Origin: Candidatus Levilactobacillus faecigallinarum
Lineage (GTDB): Bacteria; Bacillota; Bacilli; Lactobacillales; Lactobacillaceae
Reading direction: 5' to 3'
DNA: 42,184 nt
Assembly: GCA_019113985.1 (NCBI GenBank)
Contig: DXGJ01000036.1
Location: forward strand, 1 to 42,184
Positions 24,251 to 33,222 of this stretch are shown here, piece after piece. The position numbers and the translations under genes are program-made. Under the pieces are notes generated by a model. The model saw only the letters and a program-made list of their open reading frames with translations. It ran no database searches and had not been told where the DNA came from. The stretch's first letter is position 1. Each line of letters opens with the position of its first letter.

Positions 24251-25066
24251 TTATTTTAACAATTCGGCAAAAGTCTGGTGTAGGTAAGCAGCGACCCCGG
24301 CGGCATTGTTATCCTTAGGCGTCATGTGGTTCGCGGCAGCCTTAACACCGTCCTGTCCATTCAACATGGCGACCCCATCGCCGGCCGCTTTGATCATGCC
24401 CAAGTCGTTCTCGGCATCCCCGAAGGCCATCAGGTTGGTGAAATCCCAGCCGTAGTGCGTCAGCAGTTGGCCCAGGCCGACTGCCTTGTCCATGCCCGCC
24501 GCCAAAAACTCCAGAATCTTGGGTTGTGAGCGGACGATGTGGTATTCCTGTTGCAGGTCAGGCGTTAACTGAGCGACCGCCTGGTCCAACGTTGACGCGT
24601 CGGTCGCCATGACTGCCTTGCTGTACAGGTTTTCCGGTAGGTCTGAAAAAGCTGTGGGCGTAAAGGTCATCGGTGCCTTCAGCATCTGCTGGTAGATGGA
24701 CGGTGTTAGATCCGCAATCGGGTAGACCTGGTCAAAGTCCAGGATGTCCAGTGGGTAGCCATTAGTCTGCGCAAACGCGTGTAAGGCCTTAAAGTCACTG
24801 CGACTCAGCCCGCTCTGAGATAACGTTTCTTTGGTTGCATTGTTGACCACCAGTGCCCCGTTAAAGGTAATCGTGAAGTCTTCGGCACCGGTCAGGCCCA
24901 ACTGTTCGATGTAGCCCCAGATGGCGTTGATTGGCCGTCCGGTGCACAAAACGATCTTGATGCCCGCTTCGTGGAGCTGCCGTAAAGCCGTGACGTTTTC
25001 TGGGTTAATTGTTTTATCCGTATTTAACAGCGTCTCATCTAAATCGAGCGCAATCATTTTTATCAT
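24251..25066 (-). CDS. Cof-type HAD-IIB sugar phosphatase
   Basis: The 271-residue enzyme has the HAD motif I DLDETL (nucleophile Asp8, acid Asp10) and motif IV FGDAENDLGM, with a C2 cap between. Family members dephosphorylate sugar phosphates. It is the last gene of a probable operon, 26 bases after the DUF915-type hydrolase gene and downstream of a PTS permease, so it may remove phosphate from a PTS-imported sugar. That role is inference. Confidence 0.88.
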   Translation of the reverse strand: MIKMIALDLDETLLNTDKTINPENVTALRQLHEAGIKIVLCTGRPINAIWGYIEQLGLTGAEDFTITFNGALVVNNATKETLSQSGLSRSDFKALHAFAQTNGYPLDILDFDQVYPIADLTPSIYQQMLKAPMTFTPTAFSDLPENLYSKAVMATDASTLDQAVAQLTPDLQQEYHIVRSQPKILEFLAAGMDKAVGLGQLLTHYGWDFTNLMAFGDAENDLGMIKAAGDGVAMLNGQDGVKAAANHMTPKDNNAAGVAAYLHQTFAELLK

Positions 25067-25092
25067 GTGAAAAAACCTCCAATGACCTTAGT

Positions 25093-25941
25093 TTACCCGT
25101 TCGGCTCCCGAAAAGAAACTGTCTTCAGGAGATCCTGGCGAATCAGCTTCACAATTTGGCGATTTTCTGGCAGATCTCCGTGTTTTGCGTTAGCTCCGGT
25201 CACCGTAATCTGGGTGAAACTCCGGACCTGCTTCTGGAAGATGTACTTACCACGATTGACACTGTCAAACGGCACGATGCCGTCATCACTATACGTCTCG
25301 CTCCCCGCAATCGAATACACGGCCAGCTGCCGGGGCAGTGCCGAACGGCCGGCAACTAAGGTCTTGAACAGCGGCGTATCCACGGTGGGATTCCACTCCT
25401 CAAGATTAAACGGTGAGGCAATCGTCATCAAGCGTTCGGCGTGGGCCCCGGTCGCCGCGAGGTCGTGTTCCATGAATAGGGTCAAGACCAGACCACCGTT
25501 CGAATGGCCCATCGCGGAGAAATGGTTAAAATGATAGGCCTTCTGCAACGCCCGAAAGGCAATGGTAAACCACTTAGCCTGGCGCAAAATATTGGCCGCA
25601 CCATCGTGTCGGTCCTGAAACCCCACCACGATAAAGGGTCGCCGGTCGCCCGGACGAATGGTCCCGCTAGACTTCAACCGTCCATCGGTGCAGACTTCGA
25701 CCCGTAGCAGACTATGCTTGGTCTCTGTTTGCGTGTTCAGCTCCTTGACCAACTGGTTAAAGCGGTTCTGGGTCGCACTCGACCCTGGCACAAGAATCAC
25801 CGGCGCCATGGGACTACGATAGGTGGCCTGGACACTAGCTAGTTGTTGGTGTCGCCACAGGATACCCGGTACGGACAACAAGACCAACAGGCCCAAAATC
25901 AAGAACACTGCGTGAAACTCTGGTTCGTGTGCGTGTCTCAT
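25093..25941 (-). CDS. DUF915-type alpha/beta hydrolase, membrane-anchored
   Basis: The 282-residue product starts at the ATG at 25941, seven bases after AAAGGTGG; the frame extends upstream without a better site. It has an N-terminal membrane segment (AVFLILGLLVLLSVPGI), an oxyanion region VPGSSATQNRF, the nucleophile in MGHSNGGLV, the acid in YSDDGIVPFDS, and the histidine in NAKHGDLPEN. Its start overlaps the PTS gene stop as ATGA, so the two are coupled. It is a paralogue of the gene at 20470. It may trim an extracellular ligand of the sugar system, but this is a guess. Confidence 0.8.
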   Translation of the reverse strand: MRHAHEPEFHAVFLILGLLVLLSVPGILWRHQQLASVQATYRSPMAPVILVPGSSATQNRFNQLVKELNTQTETKHSLLRVEVCTDGRLKSSGTIRPGDRRPFIVVGFQDRHDGAANILRQAKWFTIAFRALQKAYHFNHFSAMGHSNGGLVLTLFMEHDLAATGAHAERLMTIASPFNLEEWNPTVDTPLFKTLVAGRSALPRQLAVYSIAGSETYSDDGIVPFDSVNRGKYIFQKQVRSFTQITVTGANAKHGDLPENRQIVKLIRQDLLKTVSFREPNG

Positions 25942-27230
25942 GGTTCCGCCACCTTTCCGGCGACCTGCCGCTGGGCAATCTGTGCCCATTTGACGAACGG
26001 ATAATAGATTGCCGTGCTCATCGCCAGATTTACCCCCGCCAAAAGTAACGGAGCCACCGCCCCGCTGGTGCCTAGAAAACCAATCAGCGGACCTGGCGCC
26101 CCCACCGCCAACGGGTAAGCTGCGGCCGGGACCCAGTGTAACGCCAGAAAAAAACTGCTCAAAAGAATCGAGGCCAGTGGTGCTAGAATCAACGGAATGC
26201 AGAGTAATGGGCTGAGAATGACTGGTAGCCCGGCCAAGAGTGGCGCATTAAAATTACTCAGGACCGGCACCAGACTCAGCCAGCCAATCCGTCGTTGGTC
26301 CGCGTTATCGCGGACCAAAAAGATGGCGACCAACAGGCCCAGTGTCATGCCAGGGCCCCCCATGCTAGCGTAACTCTGAATCACAGTCTGCACCGTCAAG
26401 GGGTGGGGTAACGCGCCACCAGAATGGCCCAGGATGGTTGCCAGGTTCTCGGCCGCCGCCATGGTCTCCCCGTTGCTGGCTGGTAGCGGTCCCAGGACGC
26501 CCAGGGCCGTGAAACAGCCGTTGAGGGCGCTGAAGTCCAGTAGTCGCCAGACCGTATTACTCATCTGTAAGGGGCCGCGCACCAAGGTGGTAAACCAGGT
26601 ATTCAGACTAAAGGGCTTCGTCATCAGCCAGATGGTCCCCCAAACCGCTAACACGCCCATCCCGCCGGCACCGAAGATCAGTGGCCGCACCAGACTGTTC
26701 TCGGGCTGTGTCCAACGACCGACGCCCCACGCGTACAGGTCACCCACGATTAAGCCCATTACAATGCCCAGTACCAAGCCGTTAAGCCCCAGGTTCATGG
26801 CGAGCCACTGGGTGGGCTTGCTGGCCGCCAACGTCATGGGATTAACGTTAACGATTTCCAAACCCAAGATAGCGGTGAACCCCGCCGTTAATCGATCATT
26901 GGCGGTCGCCTTGGTCATTGCCACCAGATGGTAGCTGATGGCAAACGCGAGGCCCAGGACGGCCATCCCTAGTGCGCCGTTTTGTAAAAGTAAAACGGCC
27001 TCTTGCAACCGAACCCGTCGCAGGAGCCACTTGGCTACGTGAAGTGTCTGAAAATAGTAGCCGTTCGGTTGAAGCCACGCCTGATTCACCAAGTCTGCCA
27101 ACGTTCCTAGAAAAATCAACGGTAGCACCGTGCGTAATCCCCGGTAGACCGCCGCGACTTGCGCGTTGCGCCGCCACCGCACCTCGCCAACAATCAACCA
27201 TTGCCCCAGACCACTTACTCTTTGCACCAT
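25938..27230 (-). CDS. PTS EIIC permease, cellobiose/lichenan-like
   Basis: The 430-residue protein has about ten membrane segments and EIIC features such as GSVGG-like ASMGGPGMTLGLLVAIFL, LSNFNAPLLAGLPVILSP and a late IGFLGTSGAVAP. The start is the ATG at 27230, six bases after GGGGGG. No EIIA or EIIB gene or domain is in the neighbourhood, so it must borrow them or work without them. The operon has HAD phosphatases at both ends. The sugar is unknown. Confidence 0.8.
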   Translation of the reverse strand: MVQRVSGLGQWLIVGEVRWRRNAQVAAVYRGLRTVLPLIFLGTLADLVNQAWLQPNGYYFQTLHVAKWLLRRVRLQEAVLLLQNGALGMAVLGLAFAISYHLVAMTKATANDRLTAGFTAILGLEIVNVNPMTLAASKPTQWLAMNLGLNGLVLGIVMGLIVGDLYAWGVGRWTQPENSLVRPLIFGAGGMGVLAVWGTIWLMTKPFSLNTWFTTLVRGPLQMSNTVWRLLDFSALNGCFTALGVLGPLPASNGETMAAAENLATILGHSGGALPHPLTVQTVIQSYASMGGPGMTLGLLVAIFLVRDNADQRRIGWLSLVPVLSNFNAPLLAGLPVILSPLLCIPLILAPLASILLSSFFLALHWVPAAAYPLAVGAPGPLIGFLGTSGAVAPLLLAGVNLAMSTAIYYPFVKWAQIAQRQVAGKVAEP

Positions 27231-27255
27231 GGTCATCCCCCCAATTACCGTGATT

Positions 27256-27291
27256 GTAAAGCGTTCACCCCACAATGGATGAACGCTTTAC
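27256..27291. promoter_or_regulatory. 12-bp perfect inverted repeat upstream of the PTS gene
   Basis: GTAAAGCGTTCA (27256-27267) and TGAACGCTTTAC (27280-27291) are perfect inverted arms with a 12-bp spacer. No T run follows on the minus strand, so an operator or an intercistronic RNA hairpin is more likely than a terminator. A TACAAT that could be a -10 overlaps the proximal arm. Confidence 0.6.
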
Positions 27292-27330
27292 CCGGTTTGG
27301 GCGGTAGCCCCTCAAACTAGCAAGCTCCTG

Positions 27331-28152
27331 CTAGTCGCGGTGCAGCCAGTCCGCTATCTGATCCATCACGGCCGGATGAACGTTGGTTCGTTGGGTGTGC
27401 CGTGGAATCGCCGTCAGGACTTCCGGTGCAGCGTTCGCGATGGCGATGCCTTGCCCCACCAATTGCAGCATAGACAGATCATTGCCCGAATCTCCGAAGG
27501 CCGCCAGTTGATCCGTGGTCAACTGCCATCGCTGCTGAAGAAACGCCAAGGCAGCCCCCTTGCTGACGGTAGGCAACGTTACGTTCATCCCCCCCAAGCC
27601 ACTACTGGTCCCCACCAACTGACCAGCAAAGGTGTGATTAAAGGCCGCCACCTGCGCCGAAACGTCGTTGCGTAGCCAGGTGACGTCGAGCTTTAGAACG
27701 GGGGCCGTCACGGCCAGTAGGTCGGCCACACTGGTCAGACTAGGGTAATAGACCTGTGAAGCAGCAAATCGGTCACTCGTCGCCGCCAATTCGGTATAGG
27801 CTGTCTGGGGCGCACAGGCGATCAAAAAGTTTTCGGCCAACAAAGGCGCTGTTTGAATCCACGCAATCGCCTGGCGACTCAGTGTCGCGGGCATTGCGTT
27901 CTGTTGTAAAACCGTTCCCGTCCCACTGACGATCATCGCGCCATCCTCGACCACGTAGGTCAATAAGTCAGCGTGCTTTAGGTCGCCAAACAGCTGATAA
28001 ACGTGGTCCAAAGGGTCGCCCGTTGCCAAGACCAGCCGGCTCCCCCGCCGGTCCAGGTCCACCAATAAAGCATCCAGCCGTGCATGGTCGTAATCCCCGT
28101 GAACATCTAAAAAAGTCCCGTCTAAATCCGTCGCAATCAATCGCGGTAACAT
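27331..28152 (-). CDS. Cof-type HAD-IIB hydrolase
   Basis: The 273-residue enzyme has motif I DLDGTF and motif IV FGDSGNDLSM, with a cap domain of ordinary size. I chose the ATG at 28152, eight bases after GGAAGGG, over a GTG three codons upstream. It is the first gene of the probable HAD-EIIC-hydrolase-HAD operon and only distantly like the HAD at 24251. Phosphatase activity on a sugar phosphate is expected. Confidence 0.85.
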   Translation of the reverse strand: MLPRLIATDLDGTFLDVHGDYDHARLDALLVDLDRRGSRLVLATGDPLDHVYQLFGDLKHADLLTYVVEDGAMIVSGTGTVLQQNAMPATLSRQAIAWIQTAPLLAENFLIACAPQTAYTELAATSDRFAASQVYYPSLTSVADLLAVTAPVLKLDVTWLRNDVSAQVAAFNHTFAGQLVGTSSGLGGMNVTLPTVSKGAALAFLQQRWQLTTDQLAAFGDSGNDLSMLQLVGQGIAIANAAPEVLTAIPRHTQRTNVHPAVMDQIADWLHRD

Positions 28153-28223
28153 GGCGTTCACCCTTCCCTGATTCTGTTTCTCAAAGATGCCTCCATCATA
28201 CCCGACGCCCTACCACACACCAA

Positions 28224-28251
28224 ACAAAAAGCCCCCGCAAAATGCGAGGGC
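28224..28251 (-). terminator. Terminator of the proximal S11 peptidase gene
   Basis: On the minus strand GCCCTCGCA (28243-28251) pairs with TGCGGGGGC (28231-28239), followed by TTTTTGTTT. Confidence 0.8.
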
Positions 28252-28265
28252 CACCGTTCCGGTAA

Positions 28266-29429
28266 CTAGTCCGCCAAGTTGGCGTTAGCGTAATTCATGA
28301 GCGAACGGGTTTCAGTAAATTCATTTTCATCGTGCAGGACGACCGTGATGATCCGGTGCTTCCCACTAGCCTGGCCGGTCCCTACAAAACAGTAACCCGC
28401 CAGCGGCGTGTAACCGGTCTTCAGACCATCGACCTTCAGGGACGCCTGGTAATACTTACGGCCCTTCAAGAGGTTGTTGTAGTTGTAGCAGAGCTGGCCA
28501 TCAATGGTCTTGGAACCAATCGCCCCATCGGTCAGAATCCGGGGGTAATCCGTGATTAAATGCTTGGCGATCAAGGCCACATCCTTCGGTGATACCTTGT
28601 TCGCGTTTGCTGACCCGTAGCTGTAGCTAAAGGCGGCTAAATCGCTGTTCTCCAGACCCGAGGCAGACACGAAGTGGGCCTTGGTCAAGCCCCAGGCTTT
28701 GGCTTGGGCGTTCATCTGTTGGATGAACTTGCCATTGCTTCCAGCGACCCACTGGCCTAATGCAATAGCGGCGTTATTAGAGGAGTCCAACAGGGCGGCG
28801 TAGTAGAGATCCTTGACCGTGTACTTGTGACCACTCTTGAACTTGAAGCCCCCACATGATGCGCTATTCCCCATCATGATCAAGCCCTTACTGCTGGTAT
28901 CGACCACGTCGTTCCAGCTTCCTGAACCATCATTGACCTTTTGGAGGGTCAAGTACAGTGTCATAATCTTGGAAACGGACGCAATTGGCCGGGCGGTGTT
29001 GGCCGCTTTAGACCAAATGACCTTCCCCGTGACCGCATCCATGGCAACGGCGCCCTTGGCGTAGGTCAGGTGAAAGGCCGCCTTTCCCTTTGTCAGGTAG
29101 CCGTGCCAGACCCACCCCTTGAGGGAGCCGCTCTGGTTCGAGACGTACAGGTAGATGCCCTTCGAGTTGCCGTGCTTCAGCGTCGCCTGCTGCGTTGCGT
29201 ACCAGGTGGTATTCGGGTGCGCCTTTAACGTGGTGAGCTTGGTGGTATGCGTCTGGTTATACAGCGCCCCGGCGGACGACTTCTTGTGGTAAGCCGTCTT
29301 GGTGACTGCCTTCGACGAAACGGTGGTGTAGGTGGCCGCGTGGGCCGGTGTGCTTACCATGAGTCCCAGACCAACCGTAAGTGTTGCCAGTAAGGCCACC
29401 CCGGCCCACTTTAGCTTTGATATGATCAT
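28266..29429 (-). CDS. D-alanyl-D-alanine carboxypeptidase (peptidase S11), copy A
   Basis: The 387-residue secreted enzyme trims D-alanine from peptidoglycan stems. It has a signal peptide (1-31, ending AHA), an SH3/GW-like region of about 90 residues, then the S11 domain. SxxK is in PIASVSKIMTL, SxN is in LDSSNNAAIAL, and KTG is in VDGLKTGYTPL. The usual C-terminal anchoring domain of PBP5 is absent. The start is the ATG after GAAGGAATC. It is about three-quarters identical to copy B by eye. Confidence 0.88.
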   Translation of the reverse strand: MIISKLKWAGVALLATLTVGLGLMVSTPAHAATYTTVSSKAVTKTAYHKKSSAGALYNQTHTTKLTTLKAHPNTTWYATQQATLKHGNSKGIYLYVSNQSGSLKGWVWHGYLTKGKAAFHLTYAKGAVAMDAVTGKVIWSKAANTARPIASVSKIMTLYLTLQKVNDGSGSWNDVVDTSSKGLIMMGNSASCGGFKFKSGHKYTVKDLYYAALLDSSNNAAIALGQWVAGSNGKFIQQMNAQAKAWGLTKAHFVSASGLENSDLAAFSYSYGSANANKVSPKDVALIAKHLITDYPRILTDGAIGSKTIDGQLCYNYNNLLKGRKYYQASLKVDGLKTGYTPLAGYCFVGTGQASGKHRIITVVLHDENEFTETRSLMNYANANLAD

Positions 29430-29624
29430 TTTAAAAGATTCCTTCCCCTTATGTATCACTATTCGTTAATCATAACGGTAACATGGAACGCCACGAAACA
29501 ACAGAGCGTCGGCCGGTTTGTAACTCGCTTGTTGTCCCCGTAACTTACCTGTAATCTAGCGGTTAGCGGGGTTTAGCGGTAACTCGTCACGTATTCTTAA
29601 CATAGGTTACAGCTTAAAGACAAT

Positions 29625-29657
29625 CAAAAAACGTTGAGCATTTCTCCCAACGTTTTC
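29625..29657 (-). terminator. Terminator between the two S11 genes
   Basis: On the minus strand AAAACGTTG pairs with CAACGTTTT, followed by a T run. The two paralogues are therefore separate transcripts. Confidence 0.8.
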
Positions 29658-29663
29658 CGAGTC

Positions 29664-30833
29664 TTATTCGGCCATGCTAGCCTGCTTGAAAGCGTGATTC
29701 ATCAACGAACGCGTCTCGGTAAACTCGTTCTCATCGTGCAGCACCACCGTGATCAGCTGGTGCTTGCCACTCTTCTGGGCCGTTCCAACGAAGCAGTACC
29801 CGGCCAGCGGCGTGTAGCCGGTCTTTAACCCGTTAACGTTCAACGAAGCCTGGTAGTACTTCCGCCCCTTCAAGAGGTTATTGTAGTTGTAACAGAGCTG
29901 CCCATCAACCGTCTTCGAGCCAATCTTGCCATCGGTCAACACCCGCGGGTAATCCGTAATCAGGTGACGGGTTATCAGGGCCAAGTCCTTAGGCGAGACT
30001 TGGTTGGCATTGGCGGAACCATAGCTGTACCCATAACTGCGCAAGTCGCTATTTTCCAGCCCCGAAGCGGAAACGAAACTGGTATGCTGTAGGTTCCAGG
30101 CCTTCGCCTGGGCGTTCATCTTCTGAATGAACTTAGCGTTGCTCCCGGCGACCCATTTCCCCAGCGCAATCGCCGCGTTGTTCGAGGAGTCCAGGTAAGC
30201 TGCGTAGTAGAGGTCCTTGACCGTATACTTGTGACCGCTCTTGAACCGGAACCCACCGACCGAGGAATTATTTCCCATGGCCACCAAGCCCTTACTGCTA
30301 GTGTCGACCACGTCATTCCAGCTGCCGGACTTGCTGTTGACCTTTTGGAGGGTCAAGTATAGGGTCATGATTTTCGAAGTCGACGCGATAGGCCGGGCCG
30401 TATTGGCTTTCCGGGACCAGACGACCTTTCCCGTCTTGGCATCCATCGCCACGGCGCCTTTGGCGTACTTCAAGCCAAACGGGGCCTTTCCCTTCTTCAG
30501 GTAACCGTGCCAAATCCAGCCCTTGACGGACTTTCCCTGGTTGGCAACGTAGTAGTAAATGCCTTTAGAGTTCCCGTGCTTCAGAACCGCCTGCTTGGTC
30601 ACGTACCAGGTGGTGTTCGGGTAGGTCTTCAGGTTAGCGACCTTCTTAGAGTGTGCCTGATTATAAATGGCGCCGGCTTTACTCTTCTTGTGATAGGCCG
30701 TTTTTTTCAGGCTCTTGGTCGAAACCGTGTGATAAGTTGCAGCGTGGGCCGTAACCATCTGAGTCGCACCCGTTCCCAGGGTTACGGTAACCAGTAGCGT
30801 TGCGACGCCCCATTTCAGTTGTTTCTTGAACAT
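29664..30833 (-). CDS. D-alanyl-D-alanine carboxypeptidase (peptidase S11), copy B
   Basis: The 389-residue paralogue of copy A has the same layout: signal peptide (ending AHA), SH3/GW-like region and S11 domain. SxxK is in PIASTSKIMTL, SxN in LDSSNNAAIAL and KTG in VNGLKTGYTPL. Differences cluster in the signal peptide and in the wall-binding region, which is more lysine-rich here. The C terminus has four or so extra residues. GGAAGGGAT precedes the ATG. Confidence 0.88.
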   Translation of the reverse strand: MFKKQLKWGVATLLVTVTLGTGATQMVTAHAATYHTVSTKSLKKTAYHKKSKAGAIYNQAHSKKVANLKTYPNTTWYVTKQAVLKHGNSKGIYYYVANQGKSVKGWIWHGYLKKGKAPFGLKYAKGAVAMDAKTGKVVWSRKANTARPIASTSKIMTLYLTLQKVNSKSGSWNDVVDTSSKGLVAMGNNSSVGGFRFKSGHKYTVKDLYYAAYLDSSNNAAIALGKWVAGSNAKFIQKMNAQAKAWNLQHTSFVSASGLENSDLRSYGYSYGSANANQVSPKDLALITRHLITDYPRVLTDGKIGSKTVDGQLCYNYNNLLKGRKYYQASLNVNGLKTGYTPLAGYCFVGTAQKSGKHQLITVVLHDENEFTETRSLMNHAFKQASMAE

Positions 30834-30851
30834 GCAATAAATCCCTTCCTT

Positions 30852-30892
30852 CCACGCCTCACGCGTGGTTATTTTCGCTTTTAGTCTACCAC
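30852..30892 (-). promoter_or_regulatory. Extended -10 and leader hairpin of S11 copy B
   Basis: The minus strand reads GTGGTAGACT (30883-30892), an extended -10. Downstream, CCACGC pairs with GCGTGG (30852-30868) just before the ribosome site, so the leader starts with a small hairpin that may affect translation or stability. Confidence 0.4.
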
Positions 30893-31043
30893 GCCCCCCG
30901 CCGAAACGATAGGACTAGTCCAGTTTGAAATATTTAGGGGATGTACCATGTCTTCTACCACTCAGTGGGACTTTTAACCTCTAATCCCCCCAAAACGATA
31001 GCGGTTGCATTTTCACGATGAATTGGTTACGCTAGAGATAATT

Positions 31044-31125
31044 TCAAATCCGACGGGGTGCCATTACGGCTGAGATCAAACCCATTGAACCTGCTCTGGT
31101 TAGGACCAGCGAAGGGACGGTGTTT
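31044..31125 (+). ncRNA. TPP riboswitch (THI element)
   Basis: The conserved TPP-binding segments are present in order: GGGGTGCC, CTGAGA at about 31070, and ACCCATTGAACCTG followed by CTGGTTAGGACCAG and CGAAGGGA. It precedes a terminator and the ykoE gene, so thiamine pyrophosphate would shut off the operon. A possible promoter is TTGCAT (31005) with TACGCT (31028). Confidence 0.95.
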
Positions 31126-31144
31126 ATTATCACAGTAAGTCACA

Positions 31145-31178
31145 CCCCACTGGCACGCGCCAAGTGGGGACTTTTTTT
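31145..31178 (+). terminator. Riboswitch-controlled terminator
   Basis: CCCCACT (31145-31151) pairs with AGTGGGG (31163-31169), followed by seven T. It is the expression platform of the TPP riboswitch. Confidence 0.88.
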
Positions 31179-31221
31179 GGCTTAAATCTCGTCAACTTAC
31201 TTACATAGGGGGAATTGTATC

Positions 31222-31788
31222 ATGCAACGTTGGCATATTCGCGACATCATCTTAGTCACCATTATTGCTATTTTTATGGGGGTTATCTTCTGGGTCATCG
31301 GACCGCTCTACGCCATCTTATCCGCCGCTTTGGCACCTTGGGGACTCCAGCCACTGGCTAATGAAATTTTGATTGGTGTCTGGGTCATGGCTGGGCCGTT
31401 AGCCGGCTTCGTCATCCGCATCCCCGGCGCGGCAACGCTCGGGGAATTTCTCGGGGCTGCCGTTGAGATGTTCTTGGGCGGTACCTGGGGCGCCAGTACC
31501 CTGATTTCCGGCGCCGTTCAAGGGATTGGGTCCGAATTAGGATTCGCCTTCATGGGCTACAAACGGTACAACTGGTTGACCTTAGTTCTCAGTGCCTTTA
31601 CCACGACCCTAGTGACCTTCACCTGGAGCTTCTTCCGTGAAGGGTACAGTGCCTACCACGTCGGGTTCCTCTTGTTCTTCTTCGTGGTTCGCTTTATCTC
31701 GGTCTTCGTTTTCGGGGGCATTCTGACCCAACTGATCACCAATCTGCTATCCCGAGCACACGTTTTGCCCAACTTGTCGAAGAATTAA
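31222..31788 (+). CDS. ykoE: Thiamine-precursor ECF transporter S component
   Basis: The 188-residue integral membrane protein has five or six helices and the YkoE signatures MAGPLAGFVIRIPGAAT and EFLGAAVEMFLGGTWGAS. It binds the thiamine-pyrimidine or thiamine-related substrate for the YkoEDC energy-coupling transporter. It lies directly behind the TPP riboswitch and is followed after 15 bases by ykoD. The ribosome site is AGGGGGAA. Confidence 0.9.
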   Translation: MQRWHIRDIILVTIIAIFMGVIFWVIGPLYAILSAALAPWGLQPLANEILIGVWVMAGPLAGFVIRIPGAATLGEFLGAAVEMFLGGTWGASTLISGAVQGIGSELGFAFMGYKRYNWLTLVLSAFTTTLVTFTWSFFREGYSAYHVGFLLFFFVVRFISVFVFGGILTQLITNLLSRAHVLPNLSKN

Positions 31789-31803
31789 CTGGAGGGATCA
31801 TCG

Positions 31804-33222
31804 TTGGCAACTCTTTCTATTGAAAATCTCACGTACGCGCCAGCGGGACGGGATAAACCGGTTCTCCGGAATCTAACGGCCACCTTTTCAGGCGGCCGTT
31901 TTTCCCTTTTGACTGGACCATCCGGAAGCGGCAAGACGACCCTATTACGCCTACTGGCCGGGCTCACCCCACTTCCCGCCGGAGCCACCGTTACGTTCGA
32001 CGGCCAGGCGCTTAGCGCGGTGCCCCCAACGCAGCGGTCGGCTACCGTCGCCTTAATGTTTCAGGAACCCAGCACCCAATTCACCATGGATACGGTCACC
32101 AACGAGTTGCGTTTCGTGTTGGAAAACCAAAACGTTGCACCGGCGGCCATGCCCGCTAAAATTACCGCGGCGTTGGACTTTGTCGGCATCGCCGCCCTCA
32201 AGGACCGGCGCCTAATGGAACTCTCTGGCGGTGAGCAACAGAAGGTCGCCCTGGCCATCATCGTCGCGATGAATAGCGACGTGATTCTCCTCGACGAACC
32301 CTTTGCCAGTATCGACCCACCGACCCGCCAGGTGCTGCTCGAGAAGTTAGTTCACCTCTGCACCCACGCCGGTAAGACCATTATTTTGGCCGACCACGAC
32401 CTGAGTGGCTATAGCCACCTGATCGACCACTTGAGTCTCCTGACCAACGGCCAGATGACTCAGTTGTCGGCCGCAGCCACCCAAGAACGGCTGGCCGCCT
32501 TCACACCGGCACGGTTACGACTCGCACACGTCACACTACCGCCCACCGACCAACCAGTGAGCCTGCAAGGAACCGCGCTAGGCCTGCAACAAGGTGACCG
32601 ACAACTGGTCACGCCCCAGGACCTGCGCTTCTTGAGCCACCACACCACCCTCATCACCGGCCCCAACGGTAGTGGTAAATCAACGCTGCTCCGGGCACTG
32701 GTTCGCTTGGGTAAGTATCAAGGGAAGCTGACCTTTCAGAATCACGACATCCAACGCATTCGCCGCAAGGTTTACGCCCGCAACGTGGGGCTAATGTTTC
32801 AGACCGCCCGTGCACAATTTCTAAACGTCACGCTGGCCGAGGAGCTGGCCCTGTCCCAACAACACGGAAATCGGGACTACTTTACGCCGGAACGGGTGCA
32901 CGCAGCCATGGAACAGCTCCAATTGGCTGGACGTGAGAACCAGGTTATTTATTCGCTGAGTAGCGGCCAACAGAAAAAATTCCAGTTGTTATGCATGCTG
33001 ATGATGGCACCAGACGTCCTGTTGCTAGACGAACCGTTAAAGGGCCTGGACCTGGCCTCCATCCATGCAGCGCTAGACTTACTGGCGACCACCCAGGCCG
33101 CCCTCCATCTGACCATAATCTTAATCAGTCATCAGTTGAGCGGCCTGGACGACTTCGTGGACTACCACCTAGCTCTGGCCGACCAGCATCTCACCTATCG
33201 TGATCAGGAGGTGGCGCCATGA
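31804..33222 (+). CDS. ykoD: ECF transporter tandem ATPase
   Basis: The 472-residue protein fuses two ABC ATPase domains. The first has GPSGSGKTT, LSGGEQQK and VILLDEPFASID; the second has GPNGSGKST, LSSGQQKK and VLLLDEPLKGLD. It powers uptake through YkoE and YkoC. The start is TTG at 31804, nine bases after GGAGGG. Its end overlaps ykoC by 4 bp. Note SSG rather than SGG in the second signature. Confidence 0.9.
   Translation: MATLSIENLTYAPAGRDKPVLRNLTATFSGGRFSLLTGPSGSGKTTLLRLLAGLTPLPAGATVTFDGQALSAVPPTQRSATVALMFQEPSTQFTMDTVTNELRFVLENQNVAPAAMPAKITAALDFVGIAALKDRRLMELSGGEQQKVALAIIVAMNSDVILLDEPFASIDPPTRQVLLEKLVHLCTHAGKTIILADHDLSGYSHLIDHLSLLTNGQMTQLSAAATQERLAAFTPARLRLAHVTLPPTDQPVSLQGTALGLQQGDRQLVTPQDLRFLSHHTTLITGPNGSGKSTLLRALVRLGKYQGKLTFQNHDIQRIRRKVYARNVGLMFQTARAQFLNVTLAEELALSQQHGNRDYFTPERVHAAMEQLQLAGRENQVIYSLSSGQQKKFQLLCMLMMAPDVLLLDEPLKGLDLASIHAALDLLATTQAALHLTIILISHQLSGLDDFVDYHLALADQHLTYRDQEVAP

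Noticed and set aside
29540-29620. Clustered GTTAC and CCGCTAA motifs upstream of S11 copy A as WalR or other regulator boxes
   Set aside because: The spacing does not fit the WalR pattern (two TGTWAH separated by five bases); the repeats are short enough to be chance.
30948-30977. A nine-codon ORF M-S-S-T-T-Q-W-D-F behind AGGGGA upstream of the TPP riboswitch
   Set aside because: It lies before the predicted riboswitch promoter and no terminator follows it, so a leader role is not supported.
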